Source: Fodinibacter sp963747405
GTDB lineage: Bacteria; Actinomycetota; Actinomycetes; Actinomycetales; Dermatophilaceae
Length of the DNA: 64,000 nucleotides
Reading direction: 5' to 3'
Assembly (NCBI GenBank): GCA_963747405.1
Contig: CAVVFG010000016.1
Span: 319,126-383,125, forward strand
In this document: one piece after another, positions 35,735-44,348 of the stretch
Position numbering within the stretch: the stretch's first letter is position 1
Layout: the number at the start of each line of letters is the position of its first letter
Notes under the pieces: generated by a model
What the model was told of the DNA's origin: nothing
Database searches by the model: none
Seen by the model: the letters and a program-made list of their open reading frames with translations, nothing else
Translations under genes and position numbers: made by a program

Positions 35735-37381
35735 TCAGCGCCTCTGCTTGACGATCTGCTCCTGCTCGGACTCCTGCGCCTTGGCGGCCGCGTCGTCCTC
35801 CTCCAGCTCGCTGGCGCGGATGCCGTCGGCGCCCGTGCCCTGGAAGAGCTTGTGCTTGAACGAGGTGACCTCGGACTCCAGCGCCTGCTCGGTCTCCTCC
35901 TCGAACTTGCCGGTCTCGCGGATGGCCGCGAGGAGCTCGTTCCTGCTGCGGCGCAGGTGGTCGAGGAAGTCGGCCTCGAAGCGGCGGATGTCCTCGACGG
36001 CCACGTCGTCGAGCTTGCCGGTGGTGCCGAGCCAGATCGAGACGACCTGCTCCTCGACGGGCATCGGCGACGCCTGGCGCTGCTTGAGCAGCTCGACGAG
36101 GCGAGCGCCCTTCGCGAGCTGGGCACGCGAGGCCGGGTCGAGGTCGGAGGCGAACATCGCGAACGCCTCGAGGGCGCGGTACTGCGCGAGGTCGAGCTTG
36201 AGCCGGCCGGCGACCGACTTCATCGCCTTGATCTGCGCGGCGCCGCCGACGCGGGACACCGAGACACCCACGTCGATCGCCGGGCGCACGTTGGCGTTGA
36301 ACAGGTCGGCCTGCAGGTAGATCTGGCCGTCGGTGATCGAGATGACGTTGGTGGGGATGTACGCCGAGACGTCACCCGCCTTGGTCTCGATGATCGGCAG
36401 ACCGGTCATCGAGCCCGCGCCGAGCTCGTCGTTCAGCTTCGCGCAGCGCTCGAGCAGCCGGCTGTGCAGGTAGAAGACGTCACCCGGGTAGGCCTCTCGG
36501 CCCGGCGGGCGGCGCAGCAGCAGCGACACCGAGCGGTAGGCCTCGGCCTGCTTGGACAGGTCGTCGAACACGATGAGCACGTGCTTGCCCTGGTACATCC
36601 AGTGCTGGCCGATGGCCGAGCCGGTGTAGGGCGCGAGGTACTTGAAGCCGGCGGAGTCGGACGCCGGGGCGGCGACGATGGTGGTGTACTCCATCGCGCC
36701 GGCCTCCTCGAGGGTGCCGCGCACGGCCGCGATGGTCGAGCCCTTCTGGCCGATCGCCACGTAGATGCAGCGCACCTGCTTGGCCGGGTCGCCGCTCTCC
36801 CAGAACTCCTTCTGGTTGATGATCGTGTCGACCGCGACCGTGCTCTTGCCGGTCTGGCGGTCACCGATGATCAGCTGTCGCTGGCCCCGGCCGATCGGCG
36901 TCATCGCGTCGACGGCCTTCAGGCCGGTCTGCAGCGGCTCGTGCACCGACTTGCGCTGCACGACGGTGGGCGCCTGCAGCTCGAGCGCACGGCGCTCCTC
37001 GCTGGCGATCTCGCCCAGGCCGTCGATCGGCGTGCCGAGGGGGTTGACCACGCGGCCGAGGAAGTTGTCGCCGACCGGCACCGACAGCACCTCGCCGGTG
37101 CGCTTGACCTCCTGGCCCTCCTCGATGGCGGAGAACTCGCCGAGGATGACCACGCCGATCTCGTGCACGTCGAGGTTGAGCGCCAGGCCGAGGGTGCCGT
37201 CCTCGAACTGGAGCAGCTCGTTGGTCATCGCCGAGGGCAGGCCCTCGACGTGCGCGATGCCGTCGCCGGCGTCGGTGACGCGGCCGACCTCCTCGCGCGC
37301 GGCATCGCCGGGCTCGTAGGACCGCACGTAGCTGTCCAGGGCGTCCCGGATCTCGTCCGGACGGATCGAGAGCTCCGTCAT
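35735..37381 (-). CDS. atpA: ATP synthase alpha subunit
   Basis: 548-residue non-catalytic nucleotide-binding subunit of F1. The P-loop is GDRQTGKST at 173-181, with VSVSRVGGAAQIKAMK later. The tail after residue about 515 is charged and Gln/Glu-rich (DDAAAKAQESEQEQIVKQRR), as in other actinobacterial AtpA. The ATG at 37381 begins MTELSIRPDEIRDAL, the expected N-terminus; an in-frame extension above it overlaps atpH and is not a gene. Confidence 0.97.
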   Translation of the reverse strand: MTELSIRPDEIRDALDSYVRSYEPGDAAREEVGRVTDAGDGIAHVEGLPSAMTNELLQFEDGTLGLALNLDVHEIGVVILGEFSAIEEGQEVKRTGEVLSVPVGDNFLGRVVNPLGTPIDGLGEIASEERRALELQAPTVVQRKSVHEPLQTGLKAVDAMTPIGRGQRQLIIGDRQTGKSTVAVDTIINQKEFWESGDPAKQVRCIYVAIGQKGSTIAAVRGTLEEAGAMEYTTIVAAPASDSAGFKYLAPYTGSAIGQHWMYQGKHVLIVFDDLSKQAEAYRSVSLLLRRPPGREAYPGDVFYLHSRLLERCAKLNDELGAGSMTGLPIIETKAGDVSAYIPTNVISITDGQIYLQADLFNANVRPAIDVGVSVSRVGGAAQIKAMKSVAGRLKLDLAQYRALEAFAMFASDLDPASRAQLAKGARLVELLKQRQASPMPVEEQVVSIWLGTTGKLDDVAVEDIRRFEADFLDHLRRSRNELLAAIRETGKFEEETEQALESEVTSFKHKLFQGTGADGIRASELEEDDAAAKAQESEQEQIVKQRR

Positions 37382-37484
37382 GTTCTGATCTTCTCCTCGG
37401 TCACCGGCCCCCGCTGGGGCCGAAGTCTGTGGTCGGTGGTGCGTGTGGAGTTCGGTGGTCGCGCGAGGGGCGGCCGGATGCCGG

Positions 37485-38300
37485 TCAGCCCCCGGTGACG
37501 TGCCGGCGCGCCTCGTCGAGACGGCGCAGGATCGTGCCGTCGACGACCTCGTCGCCGACCTGGACGCGGATGCCGCCCATGACCGAGGGGTCCTGGACGA
37601 GCTGGAGGGTGACCGGCTTGCCGTAGTGCGCCTCGAGGGCGCTGGCCAGCCGGGCGTGCTGCTGCTCGGTGAGCGGCGCGGCGACCGTGATGAGCGCGGT
37701 GAGCTCGTCGCGGCGCACCGCGGCGAGCCGGAGGTACTCCTCGAGGACCCGGTCGAGGCGTCGGCCGCGAGGCACGCGCACCGCCTGCTCGACCAGCCGG
37801 ACGGTCTCCGGAGCGGCCTTGCCCTCGAGCAGGCCGTGCACCAGCGTGGCCTTGCCGGACCCGTCGGTGTTGCGGGCGGACAGGGTGTCTCGCAGACCGG
37901 GGTTGCCCGCGACGATGCGCTCGAAGCGGAACAGCTCGTCCTCGACCCGGTCGATGCGGCGCTCGCGCTCGGCCGCGGCGAGCAGGGCCTGCACGGCCAG
38001 GCTCTCGAGCATGTCGCCGAGGTCGCGCTCGGCCGACCAGCGCTCGCCCGCGACGTCGGCGACGAGGCCGGTGGTGGTGGCACCGATCTTGCCGCCGAAG
38101 AGCGCACGGGCCAGGCCCGACTTGTCGGACCCGTCACGCGACGGGTCGGCGAGGGCCCGGCGCAGCGAGGCGTTGGCGTCGACCACCCCGGTGACCGCGA
38201 AGAGCTCCTCGGCCAGGTCGTCCCAGGCCGGGTCGCCTTCGAGGGCGGCGTCGAGCGCCGCCTGTGCAGCCTTGGCCGAACCCCGTGACGAGCCGCGCAT
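37485..38300 (-). CDS. atpH: ATP synthase delta subunit
   Basis: 271-residue peripheral-stalk subunit. Actinobacterial delta chains are longer than the roughly 180 residues of Escherichia coli; here the typical C-terminal region ALEAHYGKPVTLQLVQDPSVMGGIRVQVGDEVVDGTILRRL is preserved. The ATG at 38300 overlaps the atpF stop by one base, so the start is secure. Confidence 0.94.
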   Translation of the reverse strand: MRGSSRGSAKAAQAALDAALEGDPAWDDLAEELFAVTGVVDANASLRRALADPSRDGSDKSGLARALFGGKIGATTTGLVADVAGERWSAERDLGDMLESLAVQALLAAAERERRIDRVEDELFRFERIVAGNPGLRDTLSARNTDGSGKATLVHGLLEGKAAPETVRLVEQAVRVPRGRRLDRVLEEYLRLAAVRRDELTALITVAAPLTEQQHARLASALEAHYGKPVTLQLVQDPSVMGGIRVQVGDEVVDGTILRRLDEARRHVTGG

Positions 38301-38884
38301 CAGGCGTCCTGACCCGCGGGGGTGACCTTCTCGGGCGTGACCTCGCCGGCCTCGAGCTCCGCGAGGAACCGGTCGACGATGCCGTTCTGGCGCACCTCGT
38401 CGTTCAGCGACTCCCCGACGATCTTGCTCGCGAGGTCGGTCGAGAGGGTGCCCACCTCCTGGCGCAGCGAGACGACGGCCTGCTGACGCTCGGCATCGAC
38501 CTGGCGCTTGGCCGACTCGGTGATGCGCGCTGCCTCGGCCTGGGCCTGGGTGCGCATCTCCGCGACGATCGAGGCGCCCTGCTCGCGCGCGGACTCCCGG
38601 ATCTCGTTGGCCTCGGTGCGGGCCTCGGCGAGCTGGGCGTTGTACTTCTCCAGCGCCGCCCTGGCCTCGGCCTGGGCCTCCTCGGCCCGCTGCATACCGC
38701 CCTCGATGGCGGCGGCGCGCTCTTCGTAGAGCAGCTCCATCCGGGGCACGACCTTGGACTTGTACACCCAGTAGAGGATGCCGAAGGCGATGAGGCCGAC
38801 GATCATCTCCGCCGGGTGCGGCAGCAGCGGGAAGCCCGAGGGATAGCCGGTCTCCTCGGCCATCGGGAGGGATGCGAGTACCAC
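38300..38884 (-). CDS. atpF: ATP synthase b subunit
   Basis: 194-residue membrane-anchored stalk subunit with one transmembrane helix (residues about 25-43, MIVGLIAFGILYWVYKS) and a long charged helix to residue about 165. The GTG at 38884 is preceded by AAGGAA at a spacing of 6, which decides it over the ATG seven codons further in. Confidence 0.95.
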   Translation of the reverse strand: MVLASLPMAEETGYPSGFPLLPHPAEMIVGLIAFGILYWVYKSKVVPRMELLYEERAAAIEGGMQRAEEAQAEARAALEKYNAQLAEARTEANEIRESAREQGASIVAEMRTQAQAEAARITESAKRQVDAERQQAVVSLRQEVGTLSTDLASKIVGESLNDEVRQNGIVDRFLAELEAGEVTPEKVTPAGQDA

Positions 38885-38931
38885 GTCGGTTCCTTACGTC
38901 TGGATCAGGAAGGGTCGGGTGACGCCCGGCG

Positions 38932-39141
38932 TCAGCCGCGGAAGACGAACGCGAAGACGAGACCGAGGATGGCGAGCGCCTCGGTGATGGCCATGCCGGT
39001 GAAGGCGATGGTCTGGAGCATGCCGCGCGCCTCGGGCTGGCGGGCCACCCCGTTGATGTAGGCGGCGAAGATCAGGCCGACGCCGATACCGGGGCCGATG
39101 GCGGACAGGCCGTAGCCGAGGAAGGCGATGTTGCCGGTCAT
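38932..39141 (-). CDS. atpE: ATP synthase c subunit
   Basis: 69-residue proteolipid with two helices joined by the polar loop ARQPEA. The proton-carrying carboxylate is Glu54 in GMAITEALAILG, and the glycine-rich first helix reads GPGIGVGLIFAAY. AAAGGAA lies just before the ATG at 39141. It would assemble into the rotor ring of Fo. Confidence 0.97.
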   Translation of the reverse strand: MTGNIAFLGYGLSAIGPGIGVGLIFAAYINGVARQPEARGMLQTIAFTGMAITEALAILGLVFAFVFRG

Positions 39142-39226
39142 GACATTCCTTTCGGGGTGGCGCCGGGTCCTGTCCCCGGCGTCGTGGGGGTTCTTCAGTG
39201 GGGCGTGCAACCGGGCGGGCCCGGGG

Positions 39227-40057
39227 TCAGTGGTGCTCGCTCACCGCGTCGCCGATGTACAGCGCCGCGAGGAGGGTGAAGACGAATGCCTGCAGGAACT
39301 CGATGAGGAGCTCGAAGAAGGTCATCAGGATCGCGAAGGCGAAGGAGAGGATGCCGGAGAACTTGAGGAAGATCGTGTCGCCCTGCAGGAGCAGGTACTC
39401 CCCGCCGAGGACGAAGACGAGCAGCATCAGGTGGCCGGCGAGCATGTTGCCCATGAGTCGCAGCGCCAGCGTGAGCGGCCGGATGATGAAGTAGGTGAGG
39501 AACTCGAGGAAGAACAGGATGGGCTTGAGCCAGCCGGGCAGCCCCGGGGGGACCAGCGACTTCATGTACCCGACGACGCCGTGCTTCCGCCGCAGCGCGA
39601 CCGTGTGGTAGACGACGTAGACGATCAGCGTGAGGACGATCGGGAACCCGAGCCGGCTGAAGGTCGGGAACTGGATGAAGGGGATGATCCCGGCGACGTT
39701 GTTGACCAGGAGCATCGTGAAGAGGGTGAACAGCAGCGGGATGAAGGGCTTGAAGTCCTTGGCCCCGATGACGTCGCGCGCGATCGTGTTGCGCACGAAG
39801 CCGTAGGCCTGCTCCGCCATCCACTGCCGCTTGCCCGGGACGAGGCTGAGCTTCCCGCTGACGCTGACGAAGAACCAGATGAGGAACCCGACGGTGAGCA
39901 GCAGGACCAGGGCGGGGCGGGTGAGTGCCATCGCGCTGTCGCCCCCCACGACCGGCCACCAGAAGTTCGCGACGCCGGGGGTCTCGAAGCCCCCGCCACC
40001 ATCAGCGGCGGGGATGCCGACCTGCAGCACATGTGCGGGAACCACGCTCAGGCTCAC
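39227..40057 (-). CDS. atpB: ATP synthase a subunit
   Basis: 276-residue Fo proton-channel subunit with five to six helices. The essential Arg lies in LTLALRLMGNMLAGHL, and the last helix ends IEFLQAFVFTLLAALYIGDAV. The GTG at 40057 has GAGGAGAGG immediately upstream. It overlaps the stop of a 40-codon open frame (GTGA). Confidence 0.97.
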   Translation of the reverse strand: MSLSVVPAHVLQVGIPAADGGGGFETPGVANFWWPVVGGDSAMALTRPALVLLLTVGFLIWFFVSVSGKLSLVPGKRQWMAEQAYGFVRNTIARDVIGAKDFKPFIPLLFTLFTMLLVNNVAGIIPFIQFPTFSRLGFPIVLTLIVYVVYHTVALRRKHGVVGYMKSLVPPGLPGWLKPILFFLEFLTYFIIRPLTLALRLMGNMLAGHLMLLVFVLGGEYLLLQGDTIFLKFSGILSFAFAILMTFFELLIEFLQAFVFTLLAALYIGDAVSEHH

Positions 40058-40176
40058 AGCCTCTCCTCGGGGAGTTCACGGGCAGCCTCGACGGGCACCC
40101 GGGGGAACGGGACGTACGCTACCGGACCCTCACGGGTCGCGGCGACGCAGGGCTTGGGGCGAAAGACGCTGCTCAC
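40054..40176 (-). CDS. Possible 40-residue peptide between atpI and atpB
   Basis: A GTG at 40176 overlaps the atpI stop and opens a frame of 40 codons whose TGA overlaps the GTG of atpB, so both junctions read GTGA. The peptide (VSSVFRPKPCVAATREGPVA, then YVPFPRVPVEAARELPEERL) has no membrane helix and I do not recognise it. About 82% of third positions are G or C, somewhat below the true genes around. It may only serve to carry ribosomes from atpI to atpB, or the region may simply be a leader with a chance frame. Confidence 0.3.
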   Translation of the reverse strand: MSSVFRPKPCVAATREGPVAYVPFPRVPVEAARELPEERL

Positions 40177-40628
40177 CGGGTCTCCTCGTGCGGCGCCGGC
40201 GGCTCGTCGTAGACCGGGATCCGGGCCCGGCGCAGGGCGATCATCGAGAAGACCTGCCAGACCAGCGTGACGACGAGGACCACCAGCCCCAGGGCGATGC
40301 CGTCGACCCAGTCGGCGTCGATGAAGGCGATGATGACGAGCAGCAGGAAGATGATCTGGCCGAAGTAGACGGTCATCGCGACGGCGAAGAAGGCCGTGGG
40401 GCTCGCGCTGCGGACCAGCCGGCTCAGCAGGAACATGCCGGAGGCGAAGAAGACGGTCGCGACCACGAGCCCGATGAGTGCGCCGGCCAGGGCGTCGAGG
40501 CCGCGCACGGCCACCAGCACCACCACCGTGAGCAGTCCCGCGAGCACCGACGGGAGCAGGGCTGCGCGGAGCATCGCCCCGAACGGCGCGCCGGCGTGCG
40601 GCGGGCTGCTCGTGGTGGGGTCGGTCAT
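40173..40628 (-). CDS. atpI: AtpI-like ATP synthase assembly membrane protein
   Basis: 151-residue protein with four hydrophobic segments starting near residue 24 (LPSVLAGLLTVVVLVAV and onward to LALVVLVVTLVWQVFSMIAL). Position directly before atpB and length match the AtpI/UncI group, which helps assemble the c-ring; sequence conservation in this group is low. The ATG at 40628 gives a short hydrophilic start MTDPTTSSPP. Confidence 0.8.
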   Translation of the reverse strand: MTDPTTSSPPHAGAPFGAMLRAALLPSVLAGLLTVVVLVAVRGLDALAGALIGLVVATVFFASGMFLLSRLVRSASPTAFFAVAMTVYFGQIIFLLLVIIAFIDADWVDGIALGLVVLVVTLVWQVFSMIALRRARIPVYDEPPAPHEETR

Positions 40629-40751
40629 CGGCGATCGGCCTCTTCGGGGTCGTGACGGATGTGGTCCGGGACGGCTTGTGAAAGTTATCACAAGCGCTGG
40701 GCGAGGCCCAAACGCGGTCCACCGGACGGCATCCGGGGCCCGGCCCGCCGG

Positions 40752-42170
40752 TCAGACGCGACGGGTGACGATGACCCAGATGGTGCGGGCGATGATCTCG
40801 AGGTCGAGCACCGGCGACCAGTTGACGAGGTACTGCAGGTCGTAGCCCAGCTTGTACTGCGCGTCGGTGTGGTAGCGCCCGTGGATCTGGGCGAGCCCGG
40901 TGAGGCCCGGCGGCACCTCGTGTCGGCGCGTGTACCCGGCGATCTCCTTCTCGAAACCCCTCGTCAGCTCCGGGCGCTCGGGCCGCGGGCCGACCACCGA
41001 CATCCGCCCGGTGAGGATGTGCAGGATCTGGGGCAGCTCGTCGGCCCGGGTGGCCCGCACCCACCGGCAGGCGGGGATGACGCGCGGGTCACCGTCGGTG
41101 GCGAGCCTGGCCACGCCGTCGGCCTCGGCGTCGGGGCGCATGGTGCGGAACTTGACCATCTCGAAGGTCTCGCCGCCCACCCCCACCCGCACCTGGCGGA
41201 AGAGCAGCGGCCGGCCGGCCAGGGCCAGCTGGTAGAGCGCGACCGCGCCGAGCAGGAGCACCCACACCGGCGCGGTGACCAGCAGGAGGAACAGGTCGAG
41301 CAGGCGCTTGAAGTGCCGCTGCGACGCCGGCATGGTCTGCGGCAGCAGCAGCACGAACGGCAGGCCGCCCACCTCGCGCAGCCGGTCGAGCCCGAACAGC
41401 GTCTCGCGCCCGGTGACCCGCAGCAGGGTCGTGACGTTGAGCCGGTCGAGCCGGCCGATCGTGCGGGGGTACCACTCGTCGAGCCAGCCTGCGGTGAGCA
41501 GCAGCACGTCGGTGGCCCCCGTCTCCCTGGCGACCTCCACGACGGCCCGCGGGTCGTCGACCTCGGCGACCACCACCAGCTGGGCCAGGTTGGCCACCAG
41601 GTGCGCCCGCGCCAGCTCGAGGTCGTCGGCGTCCCCGGCGAGCAGCACCTGGGGCAGGCCCTCGCGCCGGGTGCGCAGGGCGTGCACGACCCCCCGGTTG
41701 ATGGCCACCGCGATGCCTGCGACGACGATCACGGCGACGAGGTTGGGGATCGGGAAGGGCAGCGCCCGGGCGATGTCGGACCCGCGCTGGCGCAGCAGGC
41801 CACCCAGCGCGAGGTTCAGCAGCGCCACGAAGCTGCCGGCGGCCAGCGACAGCCGGGCGGCCCGGGGCAGCACCGCCGCGCCCCCGAGCCGGGGCTCGCG
41901 CTCGTAGAGGCCCCCGAAGTAGAAGGCGAAGACGAAGATCAGGGTGGAGACGCTGAACGAGAGCAGGTAGGCCCGCAGCGGGTACGTCGGCCACGGCGGG
42001 GCGCCGTAGCGCACCACCATGCTGAGCACCGACAGCCCGAAGACGGCCAGGGCGTCGAGGAGCATGACCATCCGGAACCCACGACGGTTGAGCCGTCGCA
42101 GGAGCGGGGTGACGGGCCCCTGCCCCGGGCTCGCGTCGGTCACGGGCGCGCGCGTCTCAGCCGCGGTCAT
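40752..42170 (-). CDS. Polyprenyl-phosphate sugar-1-phosphate transferase (WbaP/PHPT type)
   Basis: 472-residue membrane enzyme that would load a sugar 1-phosphate onto undecaprenyl- or decaprenyl-phosphate to start a surface polysaccharide. Four to five helices occupy residues about 30-160, then a CoA-binding-like linker, and from about 275 the bacterial sugar transferase domain with FKRLLDLFLLL, FRQVRVGVGGETFEMVKFRTM, ADELPQILHILTGRMSVVGPRPERPEL and YDLQYLVNWS. M. tuberculosis has the unrelated MraY-family rfe/wecA gene (Rv1302) at this place. The ATG at 42170 overlaps the end of glyA by 14 bases. Confidence 0.88.
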   Translation of the reverse strand: MTAAETRAPVTDASPGQGPVTPLLRRLNRRGFRMVMLLDALAVFGLSVLSMVVRYGAPPWPTYPLRAYLLSFSVSTLIFVFAFYFGGLYEREPRLGGAAVLPRAARLSLAAGSFVALLNLALGGLLRQRGSDIARALPFPIPNLVAVIVVAGIAVAINRGVVHALRTRREGLPQVLLAGDADDLELARAHLVANLAQLVVVAEVDDPRAVVEVARETGATDVLLLTAGWLDEWYPRTIGRLDRLNVTTLLRVTGRETLFGLDRLREVGGLPFVLLLPQTMPASQRHFKRLLDLFLLLVTAPVWVLLLGAVALYQLALAGRPLLFRQVRVGVGGETFEMVKFRTMRPDAEADGVARLATDGDPRVIPACRWVRATRADELPQILHILTGRMSVVGPRPERPELTRGFEKEIAGYTRRHEVPPGLTGLAQIHGRYHTDAQYKLGYDLQYLVNWSPVLDLEIIARTIWVIVTRRV

Positions 42171-43446
42171 CCGGGCGCGGGTAGGCGGGGAAGCGCCCGA
42201 CGAGCTCGGACACCTGCCCGCGCACCTCGCGTGACACCGCGTGCTCGGGGTCGGCGTCGCCCTCGACCACCGCCCGGGCGATGAGGTCGGCGATGACGCG
42301 CATCTCCTCCTCGCCCATCCCCTGCGTGGTCACGCACGGCGTGCCGACCCGGATGCCGGAGGCCACGTTGGGCTTCTGCGGGTCGAACGGGATGGCGTTC
42401 TTGTTCAAGGTGATGCCGGCGGCGTCGCAGCGGGCCTCGGCATCGACGCCGGTGACCATCACCGGCTGGAGGTCGTGCAGCGACAGGTGGGTGTCGGTGC
42501 CGCCGGTGGTGGGGCGGATGCCGCGCTCGCCCAGGGCCTGCGCCAGGACCTGGGCGTTGGCGACCACCCGGCGGGTGTAGGCCGCGTACTCGGGTGTCGC
42601 GCACTCCTTGAAGTTGACCGCCTTGGCCGCGATCGAGTGCATCTGCGGCCCGCCCTGCATCATCGGGAAGACGGCCTTGTCGATGGCGGCGCGGTGCTCC
42701 TGCGTGCAGACGATGGCTCCCGAGCGCGGGCCGCGCAGCACCTTGTGGGTCGTGAACGACACGACGTCGGCGTACGGCACCGGGCTGGGGATGGCCTGCC
42801 CGGCGACCAGCCCGATGAAGTGCGCGGCGTCGACCCAGAAGATGGCGCCGACCTCGTCGGCGATGGCGCGGAACCGCTCGAAGTCGATCAGCCGCGGGAT
42901 GGCCGAGCCACCGGCGAGGATGACCTTGGGTCGGTGCTCGCGGGCGAGCTGCTCGACCTGGTCGTAGTCGATGTCCTCGGTGTCCTTGTCGACGCCGTAG
43001 TGCACGGCGTCGAACCACTTGCCGCTGAACGACACCTTGGTGCCGTGGGTGAGGTGTCCGCCGTGGGGCAGGCTCATCGCCAGGATCTTCTCTCCGGGCT
43101 TGAGGAAGGCGCCGTAGACGGCCTGGTTGGCGCTCGCTCCCGAGTGGGGCTGCACGTTCGCGTGGTCGGCCCCGAACAGCGCCTTGCACCGCTCGATGGC
43201 GAGCGTCTCGGCCGTGTCGACCTCGCTGCAGCCGCCGTAGTAGCGCCGCCCGGGGTAGCCCTCGGCGTACTTGTTCGACAGCGTCGAGCCGAGCGCGGTG
43301 AGCACCTCCGGGCTGGAGAAGTTCTCGCTCGCGATGAGCTGCAGCCCGCCGCGCAGGCGGTCGAGCTCGGAGAGCAGCACCCCCGCGATGTCGGGGTCGA
43401 AGGCCTCGAGGGCGCCGAAGTCGGATCCGTAGAACGTGTCAGTCAT
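42157..43446 (-). CDS. glyA: Serine hydroxymethyltransferase
   Basis: 429-residue PLP enzyme that converts serine and tetrahydrofolate to glycine and methylene-tetrahydrofolate. The PLP Lys is Lys235 in SFTTHKVLRGPRSGA, the ring-contacting Asp is in WVDAAHFIGLVAG, and LQLIASENFSSPEV and YPGRRYYGGCSEVD are typical. It overlaps the tsaC end by 8 bases. Its place between tsaC and the sugar transferase differs from M. tuberculosis, where glyA is elsewhere. Confidence 0.95.
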   Translation of the reverse strand: MTDTFYGSDFGALEAFDPDIAGVLLSELDRLRGGLQLIASENFSSPEVLTALGSTLSNKYAEGYPGRRYYGGCSEVDTAETLAIERCKALFGADHANVQPHSGASANQAVYGAFLKPGEKILAMSLPHGGHLTHGTKVSFSGKWFDAVHYGVDKDTEDIDYDQVEQLAREHRPKVILAGGSAIPRLIDFERFRAIADEVGAIFWVDAAHFIGLVAGQAIPSPVPYADVVSFTTHKVLRGPRSGAIVCTQEHRAAIDKAVFPMMQGGPQMHSIAAKAVNFKECATPEYAAYTRRVVANAQVLAQALGERGIRPTTGGTDTHLSLHDLQPVMVTGVDAEARCDAAGITLNKNAIPFDPQKPNVASGIRVGTPCVTTQGMGEEEMRVIADLIARAVVEGDADPEHAVSREVRGQVSELVGRFPAYPRPDDRG

Positions 43447-44305
43447 CGTCGGTGCTCTCTCGCTGGTCGGGGTGCTCGGCCGGCTCGGTGGTGTCGGCCG
43501 GCTCGGTGGTGTCGGGGGCCTCGGGGGGCGGTTCGGGGTCGGTCGGCTCCGGTGCCTCCGGCGCCGGGGGCGACTCGGGCGCGGCCGGTCCCTGCGCCCA
43601 CCCGTGCGGGTCGGCGAAGACCGGTGCCTCGGCCGGCTCTGTGGCGGCGCCCAACTCTAGGGCGTCGGCGCGCACCCGCTCGACGACCTCCATCACGTCG
43701 GCCTCCGCGAGCGCACCGACGCGCAGGAAGACCGGCTCCTCACGGGTGCAGTCGACGATGGTCGACGCCAGCCCGCCGGTGACCGGGCCGCCATCGAGGT
43801 AGAACTCCACGGCCGCGCCGAGCTGGCTGGCGGCCTCGACCACGGTGCGGGATGCCGGGTGCCCGGTGCGGTTGGCGCTGCTCACCGCCATCGGGCCCAC
43901 CTCGCGCAGCAGCTCGAGCGCCACCGGGTCGTCCGGCATCCGCAGCGCGACGGTGCCGCCGGTCTCGCCGAGGTCCCAGGCCAGCGAGGGCTGCGCGCGC
44001 ACCACGATGGTGAGCGGCCCGGGCCAGAACGCCGCGACCAGGGCGCGGGCGTAGTCGGGCACGTCGGTGGCCAGGCCGTCGACCGTGCGGGCGTCGGCCA
44101 CGAGCACCGGTGGCGGCATGTCGGAGCCGCGGCCCTTGGCCGCGAGCAGCGCGCGCACCGCAGTGGCGGAGAAGGCATCGGCGCCGATGCCGTAGAGGGT
44201 GTCGGTCGGGAGCACGACGAGCGAGCCCCCTCGCACACCGGCGGCGGCCTTGGGGATCGCGTCGGCCCGTCCGTGGTCGGTGGTGCAGTCGAAGACCGGG
44301 CTCAT
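43439..44305 (-). CDS. tsaC: L-threonylcarbamoyladenylate synthase with an acidic C-terminal tail
   Basis: 288-residue Sua5/YwlC/TsaC protein that makes threonylcarbamoyl-AMP for the t6A37 modification of ANN-decoding tRNAs. Signatures: LVVLPTDTLYGIGADAFSATAV, KGRGSDMPPPVLV, WPGPLTIVV, MAVSSANRTG and LASTIVDCT. After residue about 210 comes a Pro/Glu/Asp/Thr-rich tail with a duplicated 18-bp unit (TTEPAD), absent from minimal TsaC; its role is unknown. A TAGGCT box lies 7 bases before the ATG, so this gene may start a separate transcript inside the cluster. Confidence 0.92.
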   Translation of the reverse strand: MSPVFDCTTDHGRADAIPKAAAGVRGGSLVVLPTDTLYGIGADAFSATAVRALLAAKGRGSDMPPPVLVADARTVDGLATDVPDYARALVAAFWPGPLTIVVRAQPSLAWDLGETGGTVALRMPDDPVALELLREVGPMAVSSANRTGHPASRTVVEAASQLGAAVEFYLDGGPVTGGLASTIVDCTREEPVFLRVGALAEADVMEVVERVRADALELGAATEPAEAPVFADPHGWAQGPAAPESPPAPEAPEPTDPEPPPEAPDTTEPADTTEPAEHPDQRESTDDD

Positions 44306-44312
44306 GGGAGTC

Positions 44313-44318
44313 AGCCTA
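44313..44318 (-). promoter_or_regulatory. -10 element of tsaC (leaderless)
   Basis: TAGGCT ends 7 bases before the ATG at 44305, in the 43-base gap after prmC. Confidence 0.5.
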
Positions 44319-44348
44319 GGGTTCGCGATCCGCCCGCACGGACACGGC

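Noticed and set aside
35735..38137. An 800-residue AtpA fusion with part of the delta subunit
   Set aside because: The first 252 residues are a shifted reading of atpH; MTELSIRPDEI at 37381 is the standard AtpA start.
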